Source: Cervus elaphus
Lineage: Eukaryota; Chordata; Mammalia; Artiodactyla; Cervidae
DNA: 64,000 nt
NCBI RefSeq assembly: GCF_910594005.1
Contig: NC_057823.1
Coordinates: forward strand, 57,100,015-57,164,014
Direction of reading: 5' to 3'
The first letter of the stretch is position 1. The number at the start of each line of letters is the position of its first letter. A model generated the notes under the pieces. The model did not search any database. It was not told the DNA's origin and worked only from the letters and a program-made list of their open reading frames with translations. The position numbers were made by a program, and so were the translations under genes. This document shows, piece by piece, positions 44,728-56,690 of this stretch.

Positions 44728-46641
44728 TTTTTTTTTTTTTAATTTTTTTATTAGTTGGAGGCTAATTACTTCACAACATTTCAGTGGGTTTTGTCATACA
44801 TTGATATGAATCAGCCATAGATTTACACTTATTCCCCATCCCGATCCCCCCTCCCACCTCCCTCTCCACCCGATTCCTCTGGGTCTTCCCAGTGCACCAG
44901 GCCGGAGCACTTGTCTCATGCATCCCACCTGGGCTGGTGATCTGTTTCACCATAGATAGTATACATGCTGTTCTTTTGAAACATCCCACCCTCACCTTCT
45001 CCCACAGAGTTCAAAAGTCTGTTCTGTATTTCTGTGTCTCTTTTTCTGTTTTGCATATAGGGTTATCGTTACCATCTTTCTAAATTCCATATATATGTGT
45101 TAGTATGCTGTAATGTTCTTTATCTTTCTGGCTTACTTCACTCTGTATAAGGGGCTCCAGTTTCATCCATCTCATTAGGACTGGTTCAAATGAATTATTT
45201 TTGACGGCTGAGTAATATTCCATGGTGTATATGTGCCACAGCTTCCTTATCCATTCATCTGCTGATGGGCATCTAGGTTGCTTCCATGTCCTGGCTATTA
45301 TAAACAGTGCTGCAATGAACATTGGGGTGCACGTGTCTCTTTCAGATCTGGTTTCCTCAGTGTGTATGCCCAGAAGTGGTATTGCTGGGTCATATGGCAG
45401 TTCTATTTCCAGTTTTTTAAGGAATCTCCACACTGTTTTCCATAGTGGCTGTACTAGTTTGCATTCCCACCAACCGTGTAAGAGGGTTCCCTTTTCTCCA
45501 CAGCCTCTCCAGCATTTATTGCTTGTAGACTTTTGGATAGCAGCCATCCTGACTGGTGTGTAATGGTACCTCATTGTGGTTTTGATTTGCATTTCTCTAA
45601 TAATGAGTGATGTTGAGCATCTTTTCATGTGTTTGTTAGCCATCTGTATGTCTTCTTTGGAGAAATGTCTGTTTAGTTCTCTGGCCCATTTTTTGATTGG
45701 GTCATTTATTTTTCTGGAATTGAGCTGCAGGAGTTGCTTGTATATTTTTGAGATTAATCCTTTGTCTGTTTCTTCATTTGCTATTATTTTCTCCCAATCT
45801 GACGGCTGTCTTTTCACCTTACTTATAGTTTCTTTTGTAGTGCAAAAGCTTTTAAGTTTCATTAGGTCCCATTTGTTTAGTTTTGCTTTTATTTCCAATA
45901 TTCTGGGAGGTGGGTCATAGAGGATCTTGCTGTGATTTATGTCGGAGAGTGTTTTGCCTATGTTCTCCTCTAGGAGTTTTATAGTTTCTGGTCTGACATT
46001 TAGATCTTTAATCCATTTTGAGTTTATTTTTGTGTATGGTGTTAGAAAGTGTTCTAGTTTCATTCTTTTGCAAGTGGTTGACCAGTTTTCCCAGCACCAC
46101 TTGTTAAAGAGGTTTTTTTTTTTTTCCATTGTGTATCCTTGCCTCCTTTGTCAAAGATAAGGTGTCCATAGGTTCGTGGATTTATCTCTGGGCTTTCTAT
46201 TCCGTTCCATTGGTCTATATTTCTGTCTTTGTGCCAGTACCACACTGTCTTGATGACTGTGGCTTTGTAGTAGAGTCTGAAGTCAGGCAGGTTGATTCCT
46301 CCAGTTCCATTCTTCTTTCTCAAGATTACTTTGGCTATTCGAGGTTTTTTGTATTTCCATACAAATTGTGAAATTCTTTGGTCTAGTTCTGTGAAAAATA
46401 CCGTTGGTAGCTTGATAGGGATTGCATTGAATCTATAGATTGCTTTGGGTAGAATAGCCATTTTGACAATATTGATTCTTCCAATCCATGAACACAGTAT
46501 ATTTCTCCATCTGTTTGTGTCCTCTTTGATTTCTTTCATCAGTGTTTTATAGTTTTCTATGTATAGGTCTTTTGTTTCTTTAGGTAGATATACTCCTAAG
46601 TATTTTATTCTTTTTGTTGCAATGGTGAATGGTATTGTTTG
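44728..46641 (-). mobile_element. 5'-truncated ruminant L1 (L1_BT-like), young
   Basis: Antisense L1 with poly(A) on the left (T-rich 44728-44751), the 3' UTR (TTATTAGTTGGAGGCTAATT ... CATCCCACCTGGGCTGGTGA) and about 1.5 kb of ORF2. It follows the consensus as I remember it closely, so it is one of the youngest elements here. It lies inside BovB. I could not find a clear TSD; a few T may be shared. Confidence 0.93.
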
Positions 46642-46656
46642 TTTTGATGCAGACAA
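45080..46656 (-). pseudogene. L1 ORF2 C-terminal fragment with CCHC knuckle, one frameshift
   Basis: Two overlapping open pieces, 46060-46656 (region after the RT catalytic box, IPFTIATKRIKYLGVYLPKE onward) and 45080-46129 (349 codons to the natural C-terminus). They change frame at a run of 13 T (about 46112-46124). The second piece has a complete zinc knuckle, Cys206-x3-Cys210-x7-His218-x4-Cys223, and ends in THIYGI. The endonuclease and RT palm are absent through 5' truncation, so no active protein results. The first few residues of the upstream piece come from BovB. Confidence 0.92.
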
Positions 46657-47318
46657 TCAAAGGCTTTGGTGTAGTCAATAAAGCACATATTTGTCTGAAA
46701 CTGTCTTGCCTTTTCTATGATGCAACAGATGTTGGCAATTTGATCTCTGGTTCCTCTGCCTTTTCTAAATACAGCTTGACCATCTGGAAGTTCACAGTTC
46801 ATATACTATTGAAGCCTGACTTGGAGAATTTTGAGCATTACTTTATTAGCATGTGAGATGAGAGCAATTGTGCAGTAGTCTGAGCATTCTTTGGCATTGC
46901 CTTTCTTTGAGATTGGAATGAAAACCAACCATTTCCAGTCCTGTGGCCACTGCTGAGTTTTACAAATTTGTTGGCATATTGAGTGCAACACTTTACTAGT
47001 ATCATCTTTTAGGACTTGAAATAGCTCATGTGGAATTCCATCACCTCCACTAGCTTTGTTTGTAGTGATGCTTCCTAAGGCCCACTTGACTTCAGACTCC
47101 AGGATATCTGGCTCTAGGTGAGTGATCATACCATCATGATTATCTGGGTCATTAAGATATTTTTTGTATAGTTCTTCTGTATATTCTTGCCACCTCTTCT
47201 TAATATCTCTTGCTTCTGTTAGGTCCCTACCATTTCTGTCCTTTATTGTGCCCATCTTTGCATGAAATGTTCCCTTGGTATCTCTAATTTTCTTGAAGAG
47301 ATCTCCAGTCTCTCTCAT
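46605..47318 (-). pseudogene. BovB linker and RT fingers remnant
   Basis: 46806-47318 has TIKDRNGRDLTEARDIKKRW, GGDGIPHELF and ISKKGNAKECSDY; 46605-46802 has RKGRGTRDQIANI and the motif A piece FIDYTKAFDCLHQN. These lie upstream (in sense) of the L1 insertion, which therefore split the RT domain between motif A and the catalytic box. Confidence 0.88.
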
Positions 47319-47519
47319 TCTATTGTTTTCCTCTGTTTCTTTGCATTGATCACTGAGGAAGGCTTTCTTATCTCTCCTTGCTATTCTTTGGAACTCTGCA
47401 TTCAGATGGGTATATTTTCCCTTTTCTCCTTTGCCTTTGGCTTCTCTTCTTTTCTCAGCTGTTTGTAAGGCCTACTCAGAAAACTATTTTGCCTTTTTGC
47501 GTTTCATTTTCTTGAGGAT

Positions 47520-48320
47520 GGTCTTCTGTATCACTGCCTTTATACAATGTCACGAACCTCCATCCATAGTTCTTTGGGTCCTCTGTCTGTCAGATTTAAT
47601 CCCTTGAATCTATTTGTCACCACTGTATAATCATAAGGGATTTGATTTAGATCATACTGAATAAGCTTTCAGTTTTCCCTACTTTCTTCAATTTGAGCCT
47701 ATATTTTCCAATAAGGGGCTCACGATCTGAGCCACAGTCAGTTCCAGGTCTTGCTTTTGCTGACTGTATAAAATTTCTCCATTTTCAGCTGCAGAGAATA
47801 TCATCGATCTGAGAATATCATCAATCTGATTTGGTATTGACCATCTAGTGATGTCCATGTGTACTCATATCTCTTGTGTTGTTGTAAGAGGGTATTTGAT
47901 ATGACCATTGTATTCTTTTGACAAAACTCTGCTTGCCTTTGCCCTACTTCATTTTGTACTCCAAGGCCAAAGTTGCCTTCCAGGTATCTCTTGACTTCAC
48001 ACTTTTGCATTGTAGTCCCCTATGATGAAAAGGATGTCTTTTTTTGGTGTTCTCGAAGATCTTGTAGGTCTTCATAGAACTGGTCAGTTTCAGCTTCTTT
48101 GGCATCAGTGGTTGGGGCATTAAACTTGGTTTATTGTGATATTGAATGGTTTGTCTTGAAAATGAGCTGAGATCATTCTGTCAGTTTTGAGATTGTACCG
48201 AAGTACTGCATTTTGGACTCTTTTGATGACTTTGAGGGCTATTACATTTCTTCTAAGGGATTCTTGCCCATAGTCATAGATGTAATGGTTGTCTGAATTA
48301 AATTCACCCATTCCCGTTCA
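47520..48320 (-). pseudogene. BovB endonuclease remnant
   Basis: Frame-broken endonuclease region. GDYNA-type core near 48010-48030 on the minus strand, and GEFNSDNHYIYDYGQESLRR in the open piece 48120-48311. Confidence 0.75.
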
Positions 48321-48800
48321 TTTTAGTTTACTGATTCCTAAGATTTCAATGTTCAATTTTGCCATCTCCTACTTGACCAACCAGTTTAATTTCATTCATA
48401 GGCCTAACATTCCAGGCTCGTATGCAATATTTTTCTTACAGCAGTGGACTTGAGTTTCACCACCAGACACTTCCACAACTGGGCATCATTTCCACTTTGA
48501 TAGTCTCTTCATTCTCACTGGAGCTGTTAGTAATATCCCCCCAATAAAACATTTTGAACACCATCTGACCTGCGAGGATCTTTTTCCAGTGTAATATCTT
48601 TTTGTCTTTTCATAATGTTCATGGGGTTCTTGTGGCAAGAATACTGAAGTGAGGTACCATTTCTTCCTCCTGTGAACCATATTTTGTCAGAACTGTTCAC
48701 TGTGACCTGCCCGTCTTGGGTGGCCCCGAGTGGCATGGCTCATAGTTTCACTGAGTTATGCAAGTCTCTTCGCCACAACAAGGCTATGATCCATGAAGAG

Positions 48801-49900
48801 GTCAAGATAATTTGTAACATTAATAGGATATAAATAAGTATTGAAGCTAAGAACTAAAATTAGGTGTGGCCTAGTATCTGTCCAGGTCATCTGACCAGTC
48901 TGTTCTACAGCAATCACTCTCTTTAAGAGAAATGGTATACTGGCATTGAGCATGAGTTAACCAAAGATGTCTGCACATAGAAGGCAAGGGGTCATCAGGA
49001 CCCCTCACAGGACTGAGAAAGGAATGTTATCTTCTAAAGAGATACACGGCTGGTTGCCAGAAGGAGGAAAATTGGTCTTTATGGTTGAGCAGGTATTTCT
49101 GCCACTGGGGAGGTCTGGTTAATGCACAATGCAGATGCATAGTGCACACTAGAGGGGAGGGAGGAGGCCCAAAGAGGCAGAAAACAATTATTTTTAAAAT
49201 TTTTTTGTCTTGCATTCAAGTAGATATTTTTATTTCATCACATGCCCTAAATACATGCACAGTTAAATTCAACTTATTACCAATATCATTGTATCCTGAA
49301 TAATGGGTAAGCCAGAAGTAATCCAAGTAAGACTATGTAAGAGATAGAGTTATTTGCTTAGAAGTAGGGAAAAAAGGCCGCATCCTTATCCTCTTAATTG
49401 TTTCCTCTAAAGGCATCTCTACTTTTAATAATGGAAAAAATTTAAAGAAAAATCTCTTGAGTAGAGATCTCTATTTATTTTCTCTTGATAGCATGCCCTA
49501 AGAACTGAGTTATTATCCAGCAAAGAGCATGAGTTTTTAAAAGATAAGAAGTAAGGAGGAATAAAACTTGTTAGCAATTAAGGGACTATTTAGCGTATGT
49601 GTGTTTCACAGCAAGCATGAAATTGAAATTCAGAAATGGAAATAAAGCAAAGGTTCATATCATAGTGATTTATCCTCTGAGTCTTTGTTCCTGGAGGGGA
49701 AATTGGGGAAAAAAGCAATGCCATGTTCAACGGCATAGAATGGGCAGTAGTGTACAAATCTCACTGTGTGTCTGAATCACATGGCATATTTTAAAAACCA
49801 CATTACAACTTACCTTCCTCTATGTACACACATATTTCAATGCCCCTCCACCCTCCAAGATTTTGTTCTGCTTGGTCTGTCATGGAATTTCTGTTTTCAA
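48801..49900. other. Unclassified sequence
   Basis: 1.1 kb without a recognised family. The small plus and minus frames at 49027-49303 mirror each other and have no recognisable product. Confidence 0.5.
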
Positions 49901-49909
49901 AACACTGCC

Positions 49910-50500
49910 CTGTTTACAATAGCTAGGACATGGAAGCAACCTAGATGTCCATTGGTAGGCAAATGGATAAGAAAGCTGTGGTGCATATACACAATGGAAT
50001 ATTACTCAGCTATTAAAAAGAACACATTTGAATCAATTCTAATGAGGTGGATGAAACTGGAGCCTATTATACAGAGTGAAGTAAGTCAGAAAGAAAAACA
50101 CCAATACAATATATTAATGCATATATATGGCATTTAGAAAGATGGTAACAATGACCCTATATGTGAGACAGCAAAGGAGACACAGATGTAAAGAACAGAG
50201 TTTTGGACTCTGTGGGAGAAGGCGAGGGTGGGACGATTTGAGAGAATAGTGTTGAAACATGTGTATTACCATATGTGAAATAGATCACCAGTCCAAGTTT
50301 GGTGCATAAAATAGGGCACTCAAAGCTGGTGCACTGGGACAACCCTGAGGGATGGGATGGGGAGGGAGGTGGGAGGAGGCTTCAGTACTGGGGACACATG
50401 TGTACACCCATGGCTGACTCACATCAATGTATGGCAAAAGCCACTACAATATTGTAAAGAAATTAGCTTCCAATGAAAATAAATTAATTAAATAAAAAAG
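49910..50500 (+). mobile_element. 5'-truncated ruminant L1 3' end
   Basis: Sense L1 with the end of ORF2 (49766-50137 frame: TIARTWKQPRCPLVGKWIRK, then MEYYSAIKKNTFE) and the 3' UTR. TSD AACACTGCC (49901-49909 and 50501-50509). The 60 upstream codons of that frame are flanking DNA. More diverged than the L1 at 44728-46641. Confidence 0.93.
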
Positions 50501-50509
50501 AACACTGCC

Positions 50510-52999
50510 TAAGTAATTTAAATGCTAGTGGCTTATGGATTATTATTTGTTTGAAAATGTATTACCCTTTCATATGCTTAAGATTCATCTTTAACAAGAG
50601 AGTTTTGAGGTAAAAGTTAAGGAAACCCCGAATGTGGGGGGAAGGGTGACTCCAATATGATAGTGGTATGTCCAATGAAGAAAGAGGTAAAAGAAGATTG
50701 AGAATTGTTCACTGAAATGTCAGTAAACAATGTTTACACTAATATAAACATAGTGTGCAAATATTGGGAGGGGATAGAATGTTGAATTCATGTATTTATC
50801 AAGCACGCATATATTTAGTGTTTAATCAGACTGACTATTAAAGGATTTAGAATATTGGTACTACATGGGGTTTGAAAAAAATATAGTCTGAATGTTAATA
50901 TCAGAAGTAGGTTTTACTTCACACACTAACACTTTGATTGTTAGTAGTTGTCTAGAGCACTCTGTTGACAGTGACCTAGGTTCAGCCTAGGCTCAAAAGT
51001 GTGCAGTAATCAATTAGTGATGTCTGACTTTGAAATAGAGATGCATGTGTTTATACCCATGACATCTGTCTTCTTTCCCTAAGATAGCATTATTTTTGTG
51101 TTTGTAAATCATATCAGGAAGTTTTTTTTTTAATGTTTCCCTTCTACTCTCAAGTGTACATATTGTAAATTGCCCTGACACCCAGAGAAATTGTAAGCAT
51201 TGATGCTGAATAATCTGTGTATACTTGAGTTGATATTTTACGTTTAATTCTTAATGGCAACACAGCAAGTTCTCCAGTTGTGTATCTCTTTGGAGAGAGC
51301 TACAGTTCTTTATTTCTCTTTGTCTTATTGAATATACAGTGGGGAGAACTTGTTAAGCAGAAAGTATTTACAAGTTGGAGTTCTAGAATTGTTAAATGGT
51401 TAGTTGAACATCATTGAACATCATGGCACTTTGAGGAAAGATAGCTGATGTCCCTGTTAGAGATCTGTTTTTTAAAACAATCACAAAGTGATGGCAGAAT
51501 TGCCATCTGAATGCACGGAAAAAGCAGGAGTAAATGTGCACTGCTGTAAGGCAGTTTCATCTGAAACTGAGAGATTCAAGCGAGACCCAAGATTGAGGAC
51601 GAATTGGATCAGAGACTTGAAAAAGAGAAAATGGGCCTTGCTGGCTTGTAGTATAATTTATCTGCTCCCTTGCTTGACAACAAAGACTTCAGAGTCTAGA
51701 ATACCTGAGGTTTTCTCAGACTCTTTTGACTTCTTATTATCTTTCTAACATACGTTTTAACACTTTGGGTAACTCACTGAGACTTGAGAGTGTGTCTGAT
51801 TTTGAAACACCAATTTTGTTGCTTGGATAAAGACAGAGAAAGTGTATACCTATATAGTAGATATTTCACCCTTGACTAGATTTTAATGTTGTATTTTTTA
51901 GCTCCAGGGAGGAGACTGTGCTTTTCATCCACGTGTGGTGTCTTGCATGCCCACTTGTAGTTGGCAATGTTGTGATAATTACATGCATATGGTTATATAA
52001 CTGATTAAATTGTGTCTTACTGAATAACATGCTAAATGGGATTTGATCATTCTCTCCAGGCTGTAGAAAATGGTTTAGCTGGTTAGAACTTGATTGCCTT
52101 CCCTCCAGCCCCCTCTTCTCTTTCTCTCATTGTTGTTTCAGTTTAGCAATAAAGTTGAAGTACTGAGGTATACCCTGATCACATTTTCCAAAGGACAGGA
52201 AAACAATCCATAATAAAGAAGGGTGCGAAATGCTTAGTACAGTTCTGTTAAGAGCAACCTCTGTGATGGATGGTCTCTGATAGTCTAGTCCAGAATTTGA
52301 GGCTTAGTTGAGCATAATGTGAAATCAGGCTACCTTGTATGGTTTTTCTAGCTAGAGAGATCTTCCTTTATAGATGTAAAGATAGAAGACTGAGAAATAA
52401 CCCAGGAGAACCAGGTCTCTGGAGGGGCACCCATTTGTAGTAGGGTAGTTTTAGTCAATTTCCACCAGATTGTGGCCGGCTCTGAAAGCCATTCTTGAAC
52501 TAAGATCAGCAATTGAAGACTAGGTAGGCCACCTCATGTCCATTAGGAAACTGGTAGTTATCTCTTACTGACCAGAGGCATAAGACCCAGAGACAGGGTC
52601 TAGGGACTGTAGAAAATAGAGGATTCATACAGGGATTTTACTGAAGGCAGATAAATTCAAAGGTCAAAGAATCAAGTAGCAATTCTGGATGGCCAAAAAG
52701 TTTGAAACTGTCAGTCAAAATATGAGTGGACCAAGGGCAAACCATAAAGATCTAAAGGCAAAGATTATAAATAGTTCATTGATACGACATCTGGAAAATT
52801 TCATCTGACAAGAAGCCACAAAATACAACAGGAGTTGGCATTATTTTCAAGGTGGACCTGGGGTAACCCAGAGACCACCTGCAGTCACAGTGATCTGATT
52901 TGGAGAGATCAAATCAAGTAAGCACCTTTCCGACTCTGAGAGCTCATAAAGTGAAGGTGAAGAGTGATTGGGAACTTAGTAAATGTAGAGTTAGTAGAC
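50510..52999. other. Unclassified, repeat-poor stretch
   Basis: 2.5 kb in which I recognise no mobile element and no exon. An 86-codon open frame (51488-51748) has no recognisable product. A small duplication of TGAACATCAT lies at about 51413-51434. Confidence 0.5.
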
Positions 53000-53100
53000 T
53001 GTTAACTTCTGTGGATGCCATCTATTAATTAGAAGTTTCAATGCTTATTCTGTACCCCCCTCAGGTGGTTTATGAGGATCAAATTGAAAAATTTTAATAT
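53000..53100 (+). mobile_element. Possible MIR remnant
   Basis: GTTTATGAGGATCAAATTGA after a CCTCAGGTGG motif resembles the MIR middle part. Confidence 0.4.
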
Positions 53101-55111
53101 ATCCTAAAATGTTATTCAGATCTCCAGTTTTATCTTTTGAAATATTATAATTAAATGCCAGTTGAAGTATAACTTATATGCAGCAAATTACCACATCATT
53201 CATTTTGCTTGGCCATCTCCTCAAAATACTGAGGACATTCAACATGCTTTGGATTTGAAAGTCAACTTATGTCTTGCCTTGAACACTTGACAAATGGCCT
53301 TTGGTCACCTCTTCCCATACAGATCCATGGAATGTTTGTAAATGCTAGGGTTGGAATAGTCTGCCAGCAACTAGGTCTAATTAATGCATAAAGCTAGAAT
53401 AAAAAAGTAATATATACTTGATACAGAAATGAGAGTCATGTAAGCCGTTCTATTTGAGTTTCAGGCCTATCACAGTCTTAGCCCCATTCTGTGAATGGTC
53501 TGAATCCCCACTATTCCCACGTGTAACCTCACTGCCACTACTGGCTGTCTACCCAGGAGGTCATTCCTCAAATTTAACCATATTTTCAGACTTGGCCTAT
53601 TATTTCTCATTTATTTTTTTTAATCTCACAGGACTGCCATGAATTTCAAGTGAGGCACTTAGGAGGGCATGATTTATAGAGTACTATACAGATATAGAGA
53701 GAAAGTTAAAAGTTAGAAGATACAGGTTTAAGATCCAATCCTGGGTGTTAATTGTTTGATTTTAAGGAGCCCTCCTTATGTCTCTTTATCTAAATATTTT
53801 GTAAGAAAGATGGAATTTAATATTTCTGCCCTTTCAATAACAAAATGTAAAAGGTGATTTTTGTTATTTATTGTATAAATCTTCCTGTCTGGAGATACCT
53901 TTTTGCCCTGTTATTCATGTACTTATTTCTCTGATTGCATTCTTCTCCTATTTACTTATTTCTTTACTTGAGAATTATGTGTTATTTAAAAAATACTTAT
54001 GTAAGTTAATGTGATGAATTTATTCAAAATTATATACTAAACAATTAACATTGTATAAAATGTAATTTTCAGTGAGATAAACTATATTATATTCTTCAAA
54101 ACATATTTTAGTAGATAATGTAAGGAAACTTTTCCCATGTTTTAATCCTATCATACAATTGTATGGGATTTGGCACCAGATGAGAGTTTTACAAATTTTA
54201 ACTTTTATTTTAAACAGGAATACTCATATTCATTTTTCTCATTGAATCTTTTATTCTTAAGAACATTTATATAATTTATTTCTGGCATTTTTTTATTTCA
54301 CTATGATACCTGGTTCATGTATTACTAGGTTTCTATTATTGCTATTCTTTTTTCAAAAGTGTTTTAAGTTTCTTTCATTTTCTTTGATATCTTCCAAATT
54401 TATTTTCCTCTTCCCCTTACCATAATTATCAGGTCTAATCTTGACTATGATAGTCAAATTCAATATCTTATAATTAATATTTGCTATATTATTTGTGTGA
54501 AGTTTATAGTATCCTTTCATTGAACTAGTTTATTATCCTTTCTATCTCTATAATCTATAGCCACTTATGCAAATTAGGAGAATGGTATGTTAGTTTCTCC
54601 AAAAAAAACCTTAATTTACTGTATAATCAGAATTAGTCTTTGGTTCATAAAATCTTATTAGAAAAGGTAGATACACAAATCTTTTATTATTCAAAAATAA
54701 TAAACACAAATGTTTTAGATTAGTCAACATTAAAAATGTTTTTAACAAGTGATATTTCCTTTCCCTATTTGTGAATGTGATATTATTTTATGTTTTCATG
54801 ATAGAATATCTCAAGCTGCCATAATAGACCTTAACTTTCTTACTTGATTCCTCATGATCCCTCATTTGAACTCTAAATATTCAGAAAAGCTGCAGCTACA
54901 TCTACTAAGAGATTGTGTTTGTTATTGAAGGAAGGAATAAAAATTATACATAGTAATAGACAGCATATCAATATTGTCTTCTATGTCTCTGGCCACTGAC
55001 TGGTGATAAATCATCCAAACCCACTGTTATCTGAGATAAAATGTATAACATAGCTACTTATTTGAGATAGCTTTGGTTTATTGAATAGCATTCTCGTGTG
55101 CATGCAAACAA
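53101..55111. other. Unclassified, very AT-rich stretch
   Basis: 2 kb, mostly A/T. A weak MIR-like piece may lie at about 53690-53815. No exon recognised. Confidence 0.5.
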
Positions 55112-55141
55112 ACATACACACACACACACACACACACAAAC
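55112..55141. repeat. (CA)n microsatellite
   Basis: About 13 CA units. The 108-codon frame at 55081-55407 reads through it (THTHTH) and is not a gene. Confidence 0.95.
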
Positions 55142-55494
55142 ATCAGTATGATCATATTTCCCTTCCTTACTGCCATGAAACTCAATATTTGAATGAATCT
55201 AGAAAGACTTCCCTTTACTGTCTCTTGGGTTTCTTTAGTTCAAAGTCATGTCTAATTAATAACTCAAAGACCCCCACCTGCCTTCCTCCTCTTTTTGGTA
55301 AAGTTTCAGTTGTTTCCTTATATATAGAAATCCAGACAAAGGAGCACTGTGAAGGCTCTAAGTGGTATACAGAATTGCTAGATACCTTTAATACTAAAAT
55401 CAATTAACTCAGAAGGCTTTATTGATTTCATTGGCTACTAAGTGCTTTGTGGGTCCCTCAGGAAGATGAGGCATCATCTCTGACACTCAGAAAG

Positions 55495-55559
55495 CCTAAG
55501 ACCAGCACGTATGGAACAAATTGGGATCCTAAGACCAGCATGTATGGGACAAATTAGGT
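55495..55559. repeat. Tandem duplication, period 33
   Basis: CCTAAGACCAGCACGTATGG... at 55495-55527 and CCTAAGACCAGCATGTATGG... at 55528-55559, four differences over 32 bases. Confidence 0.9.
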
Positions 55560-55884
55560 ATTTTTTTCCTTAACCATTTTGAGTCTGAAAAAATATTAAC
55601 CTTAGTTTTTTGGTCCATCTTGATCAGTCACAAATATACATAATTATATAGATTTTATATCTTTATATCTTCTCACATTTTCTTTGTGTCTATCAGTCTG
55701 TCATCTGTCTACCTATAATATTGGATGAGTAACCACACAGGTCATGGAAATGATCCTCCCATAATTTTACTCAATTATCTCTGATTTATATCCCTCACTC
55801 CTGCCATATCAGAATTTTATTCATATTATAGCCATGCACTACACTCTCTTAGACTTTTGAATTTTCACACAGCATCTTTTGTAA
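55560..55884. other. Unclassified sequence
   Basis: Nothing recognised. Confidence 0.5.
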
Positions 55885-56150
55885 CTAAAATATACTGGTT
55901 TAATACTGTATGATATCACTTAAGGGCTTTCCTGGTGACTCAGAGGTGGAATCTAAAAATACAGCAAAGTAGCAAATATAACAAAAGAAAGAAATCAGAC
56001 TCACAGATACAAACTAGTGGTTACCAGTTGTGTGGAGTCACATGTGGGAGGTACATGCTACTGGCATAAAGCTATGAGTATGTATTGTACAACATGGAAA
56101 ACATAGCCAATATTTTGTAATAATTGTAAATGGAGCTTAACCTTTAAAAG
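55885..56150 (+). mobile_element. L1 3' UTR, sense, with a SINE-head fragment in it
   Basis: TGTATGATATCACTTA, TGGAATCTAAAAATACAGC, AGAAATCAGACTCACAGATA and TAGTGGTTACCAGTTG follow the artiodactyl L1 3' UTR. At 55922-55945 the sequence AGGGCTTTCCTGGTGACTCA, the first bases of a Bov-tA head, replaces a few L1 bases. Confidence 0.75.

Positions 56151-56209
<59 letters not shown>
56151..56209. repeat. (GT)10(AT)n microsatellite
   Basis: Ten GT units followed by about 19 AT units, at the 3' side of the L1. Confidence 0.97.
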
Positions 56210-56212
<3 letters not shown>

Positions 56213-56254
56213 GTGAAACATACTGTCTTTTCCATTTCCTGAAAAATTCCTAGT

Positions 56255-56340
56255 AGTTATTCATTAGGTGTCTGAGTTTAAGCATCCCCTTTTCTAGGAA
56301 ACATTTCCTGACATCACCTCCCCATATGTCTAGGCTGGTG
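56255..56340 (+). mobile_element. L2 remnant, sense
   Basis: GAGTTTAAGCATCCCCTTTT followed by CATTTCCTGACATCACCTCC matches the L2 3' region. Confidence 0.55.
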
Positions 56341-56503
56341 GACAAATAATGAATCTTAGTCCACAAATAAGGTATATGGAAATAGACATTTCTTCAAATA
56401 ACTCAGTTTATTTTCTATTTATAGTCTGCAGTCTGAAGTAGAAGTGGAAAATTAGTTTTAGTCATTGTGGATCCTCCCCTTCTTTTTAAAGTGGTCTTCT
56501 TTT

Positions 56504-56526
56504 TCTTCATCATCATCATCATCACG
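56504..56526. repeat. (CAT)n microsatellite
   Basis: Six to seven CAT units. Confidence 0.9.
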
Positions 56527-56690
56527 GAATTCACCTTTAATCCTCGTAACAGCATTGGGTATAGATATTAGTATTAATGATAAATATAAATTACAGAGTT
56601 AAATAGTTTTCATTTGGTTCGATTGCAGACCCAAACACTGATTTTAGAGCCTGTGCATTTAGTCACTCTGTTACACTGTACATCGCTCAA
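56527..56690 (-). mobile_element. MIR SINE remnant, antisense
   Basis: CACCTTTAATCCTCGTAACA, TACAGAGTTAAATAGTTTTC and TTTAGAGCCTGTGCATTTAG in antisense MIR order. Confidence 0.65.

Larger units (their letters stand above)
43699..48800 (-). mobile_element. BovB LINE, nearly full length, split by L1
   Basis: Two collinear antisense pieces, 43699-44727 (3' end to within the RT domain) and 46642-48800 (rest of RT, linker, endonuclease, 5' end), together about 3.2 kb, the usual BovB length. The 5' end is at about 48800, beyond the GGCATGGCTCATAGTTTCAC block. The gap holds an L1 of 1.9 kb. Many frame breaks. Confidence 0.93.

Noticed and set aside
45080..46129. 349-codon minus-strand open frame as a host gene
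   Set aside because: It is the C-terminal part of L1 ORF2, with the L1 zinc knuckle and the THIYGI end, in a truncated L1.
49766..50137. 123-codon frame as a gene
   Set aside because: Its second half is the L1 ORF2 end; the first half is flanking DNA before the TSD.
51488..51748. 86-codon frame in the repeat-poor block
   Set aside because: No recognisable motif, no clear splice sites, and the length is within chance expectation for 64 kb. Kept only as a note in the unclassified region.
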